Under the pieces are notes generated by a model, which saw only the letters and a list, made by a program, of their open reading frames with translations, did not search any database and was not told the DNA's origin. Below are positions 63,086 to 64,000 of a DNA stretch of 64,000 nt, piece by piece. The translations under genes and the position numbers were made by a program. Position 1 is the stretch's first letter; each line of letters opens with the position of its first letter. The DNA is from Micromonospora sp. WMMA1363 (lineage in GTDB: Bacteria > Actinomycetota > Actinomycetes > Mycobacteriales > Micromonosporaceae), in contig NZ_JAUALB010000001.1 of the NCBI RefSeq assembly GCF_030345795.1, forward strand, positions 2,351,001-2,415,000, written 5' to 3'.

Positions 63086-63154
63086 CGAGCGCCGGTAAGC
63101 AGCCTCACCCGCGCCCGGGGCACCCACGATGTGCACCGGGCGCCATGATGTGGC

Positions 63155-63160
63155 TACCCT
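63155..63160 (+). promoter_or_regulatory. -10 box (TACCCT) for a leaderless DUF3043 transcript
   Basis: TACCCT ends 6 bases before GTG 63167, with no ribosome site. Confidence 0.45.
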
Positions 63161-63166
63161 TGCCGC

Positions 63167-63763
63167 GTGCTGTCGCTGTTTCGCCGTAAGTCCACCGACC
63201 TCGTCGAGGAGTCCGCCAACCCGGCGGCGCCCGAGGAGGAGATCGCCGCCCGCTCCCGGAGCTACACGCCCGGCAAGGGACGCGAGACGCCGAAACGCCC
63301 CGGCGGCGGCCGGCGGCCCCCGGCGGCGACCAAGCCGCTGACCAAGGAGGAGCAGCGGGAGCGGCGGCGCCAGCTGCGCGCCGATGCGGCGACGGAGTTC
63401 CGGCGCGAGGGCGGCCCCCGCGACCGGGGGCCGGAGCGGCTGCTCGCCCGCAACGTGGTCGACTCCCGGCGTACGGTCGGGACATGGTTCTTCGGCGGCG
63501 CGCTGGTCGTGCTGATCGGCTCGAACCAGGCGATGCCCCCGGTGATCCAGCTGGCATCCAACATCGTCTGGGCCGCGCTCGCGTTCGGCGTGATCGTCGA
63601 CTCGATCCTGATCTCGCGGAAGATCAGGAAGCTGGTCCGGGAACGCTTCCCGGACACCGGTCAGCGGATGGGGTCGCTCTACCTTTACGCGATCATGCGC
63701 TCGATCACCTTCCGCCGGATGCGGGCTCCCCAGCCGCGCGTCAACATCGGCGACCCGGTCTGA
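63167..63763 (+). CDS. DUF3043 membrane protein
   Basis: This 198-aa protein has a basic, Pro-rich cytoplasmic N-terminus (YTPGKGRETPKRPGGGRRPPAATKPLTKEEQRERRRQLR). Then comes a helical RDRGPERLLARNVVDSRRTVG segment and two membrane helices (TWFFGGALVVLIGSNQAMPPVI; ASNIVWAALAFGVIVDSILI), with a basic C-terminus. The layout is that of the actinobacterial DUF3043 family, whose role is unknown. It starts at GTG 63167 and is followed by a strong hairpin. Confidence 0.88.
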   Translation: MLSLFRRKSTDLVEESANPAAPEEEIAARSRSYTPGKGRETPKRPGGGRRPPAATKPLTKEEQRERRRQLRADAATEFRREGGPRDRGPERLLARNVVDSRRTVGTWFFGGALVVLIGSNQAMPPVIQLASNIVWAALAFGVIVDSILISRKIRKLVRERFPDTGQRMGSLYLYAIMRSITFRRMRAPQPRVNIGDPV

Positions 63764-63767
63764 CCCT

Positions 63768-63810
63768 CGACGGGCGGTCCCTCGCCGCGCCCGGGCGGGA
63801 CCGCCCGTCG
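63768..63810 (+). terminator. Hairpin terminator after the DUF3043 gene
   Basis: A perfect 14-bp stem pairs 63768-63781 with 63797-63810 around a 15-base loop, starting 4 bp after the stop codon. Confidence 0.75.
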
Positions 63811-64000
63811 TGGCCTCCCTGGTCGGCCGGACCGCCGACGGTTCCCGCTCCGACGCGCCGGCGTCGAACACCGCCGCGGTCCCGGTGACGGCGGGCTCCC
63901 AGGCCTGACGCCGCCCGGCTCGCGTCCCGGAGCAGGGCGTCCAGAGATTCCTGACGCCTCGGGCGTGTGCGGCCAGGGACGTCGCGTTGACCAGGAAGCG
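63811..64000. other. Window end: no gene recognised in the last 190 bp
   Basis: All three minus-strand frames are open across this stretch, so the 3' part of a minus-strand gene may lie here. None of the translations shows a motif I can name. Confidence 0.3.

Overview
The window is 64 kb of very GC-rich DNA with high third-position GC, many GTG and TTG starts and almost no AT-rich intergenic DNA. The gene content points to an actinobacterium: PimB-type mannosyltransferase, RNase AS, the ctaE-qcrCAB and ctaF-ctaC respiratory genes, a 3xTM Rieske protein, adoK, erpA and a TANNNT style of promoter. The composition and a dispersed 59-bp repeat suggest Micromonosporaceae, possibly Micromonospora; that family-level assignment is inference. 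From 13 kb to 60 kb the gene order broadly follows the Mycobacterium tuberculosis Rv2179c-Rv2205c region (RNase AS, acyltransferase, SRPBCC, FadD15, PimB, UvrC-like exonuclease, trpD, ctaE-qcrCAB, ctaF-ctaC, adoK, erpA, glycerate kinase), with insertions between the conserved blocks.

Region 1 (1-8.3 kb) is an insertion-sequence pile-up. An IS3-family element (IS-A, minus strand, cut by the window edge) is itself interrupted by a complete IS256-family element with a 9-bp target duplication. A second IS3-family element (IS-B) follows. A second, inverted copy of IS-A splits an XRE/TPR regulator gene, and a third kind of IS3-family element (IS-C) splits the NUDIX gene next to it. Removing the two right-hand elements on paper restores both genes in frame, so this was an overlapping regulator-NUDIX pair.

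Region 2 (8.4-25.7 kb) holds a lysine/alanine-rich beta-helix exported protein, proC, a phosphofructokinase with pyrophosphate-type residues, RNase AS, a Crp-family regulator, PlsC, a DUF4239 membrane protein, trehalose-6-phosphate synthase, an alpha/beta-hydrolase fold protein lacking the nucleophile serine, a six-fold 59-bp tandem repeat, a flavin monooxygenase, an EEP-family phosphodiesterase, ROK glucokinase and an SRPBCC protein.

Region 3 (25.8-46.8 kb) holds FadD, a NarL-type two-component system, a DUF574 methyltransferase overlapping a GGDEF-EAL protein, PimB, an M48 protease, a four-gene unit (RHH regulator, DUF4097, DrrAB-like ABC transporter), a NYN-domain protein, a DEDDh/GIY-YIG exonuclease, a short RSH (p)ppGpp enzyme, and an overlapping NUDIX-nucleotidyltransferase-Lrp/AsnC operon.

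Region 4 (46.9-61.5 kb) is the respiratory block: qcrB, qcrA, qcrC and ctaE in one minus-strand unit and ctaF-ctaC in another, with a CtaG-like assembly factor, an orphan receiver protein and trpD between them. ctaD is not here. Then come a cysteine desulfurase-TusA pair behind more 59-60-bp repeats, adoK, erpA, glycerate kinase and nadA. Region 5 (61.7-64 kb) has a MurA-family enzyme and a DUF3043 membrane protein.

Two cross-cutting observations stand out. Four genes are broken by what looks like one missing G/C in a homopolymer run, always in the same sense, which suggests under-called homopolymers unless confirmed. At least six genes have a TANNNT box 6-7 nt before the start codon and no ribosome site, the layout expected for leaderless transcripts. 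I saw no tRNA, rRNA, CRISPR array or replication origin.
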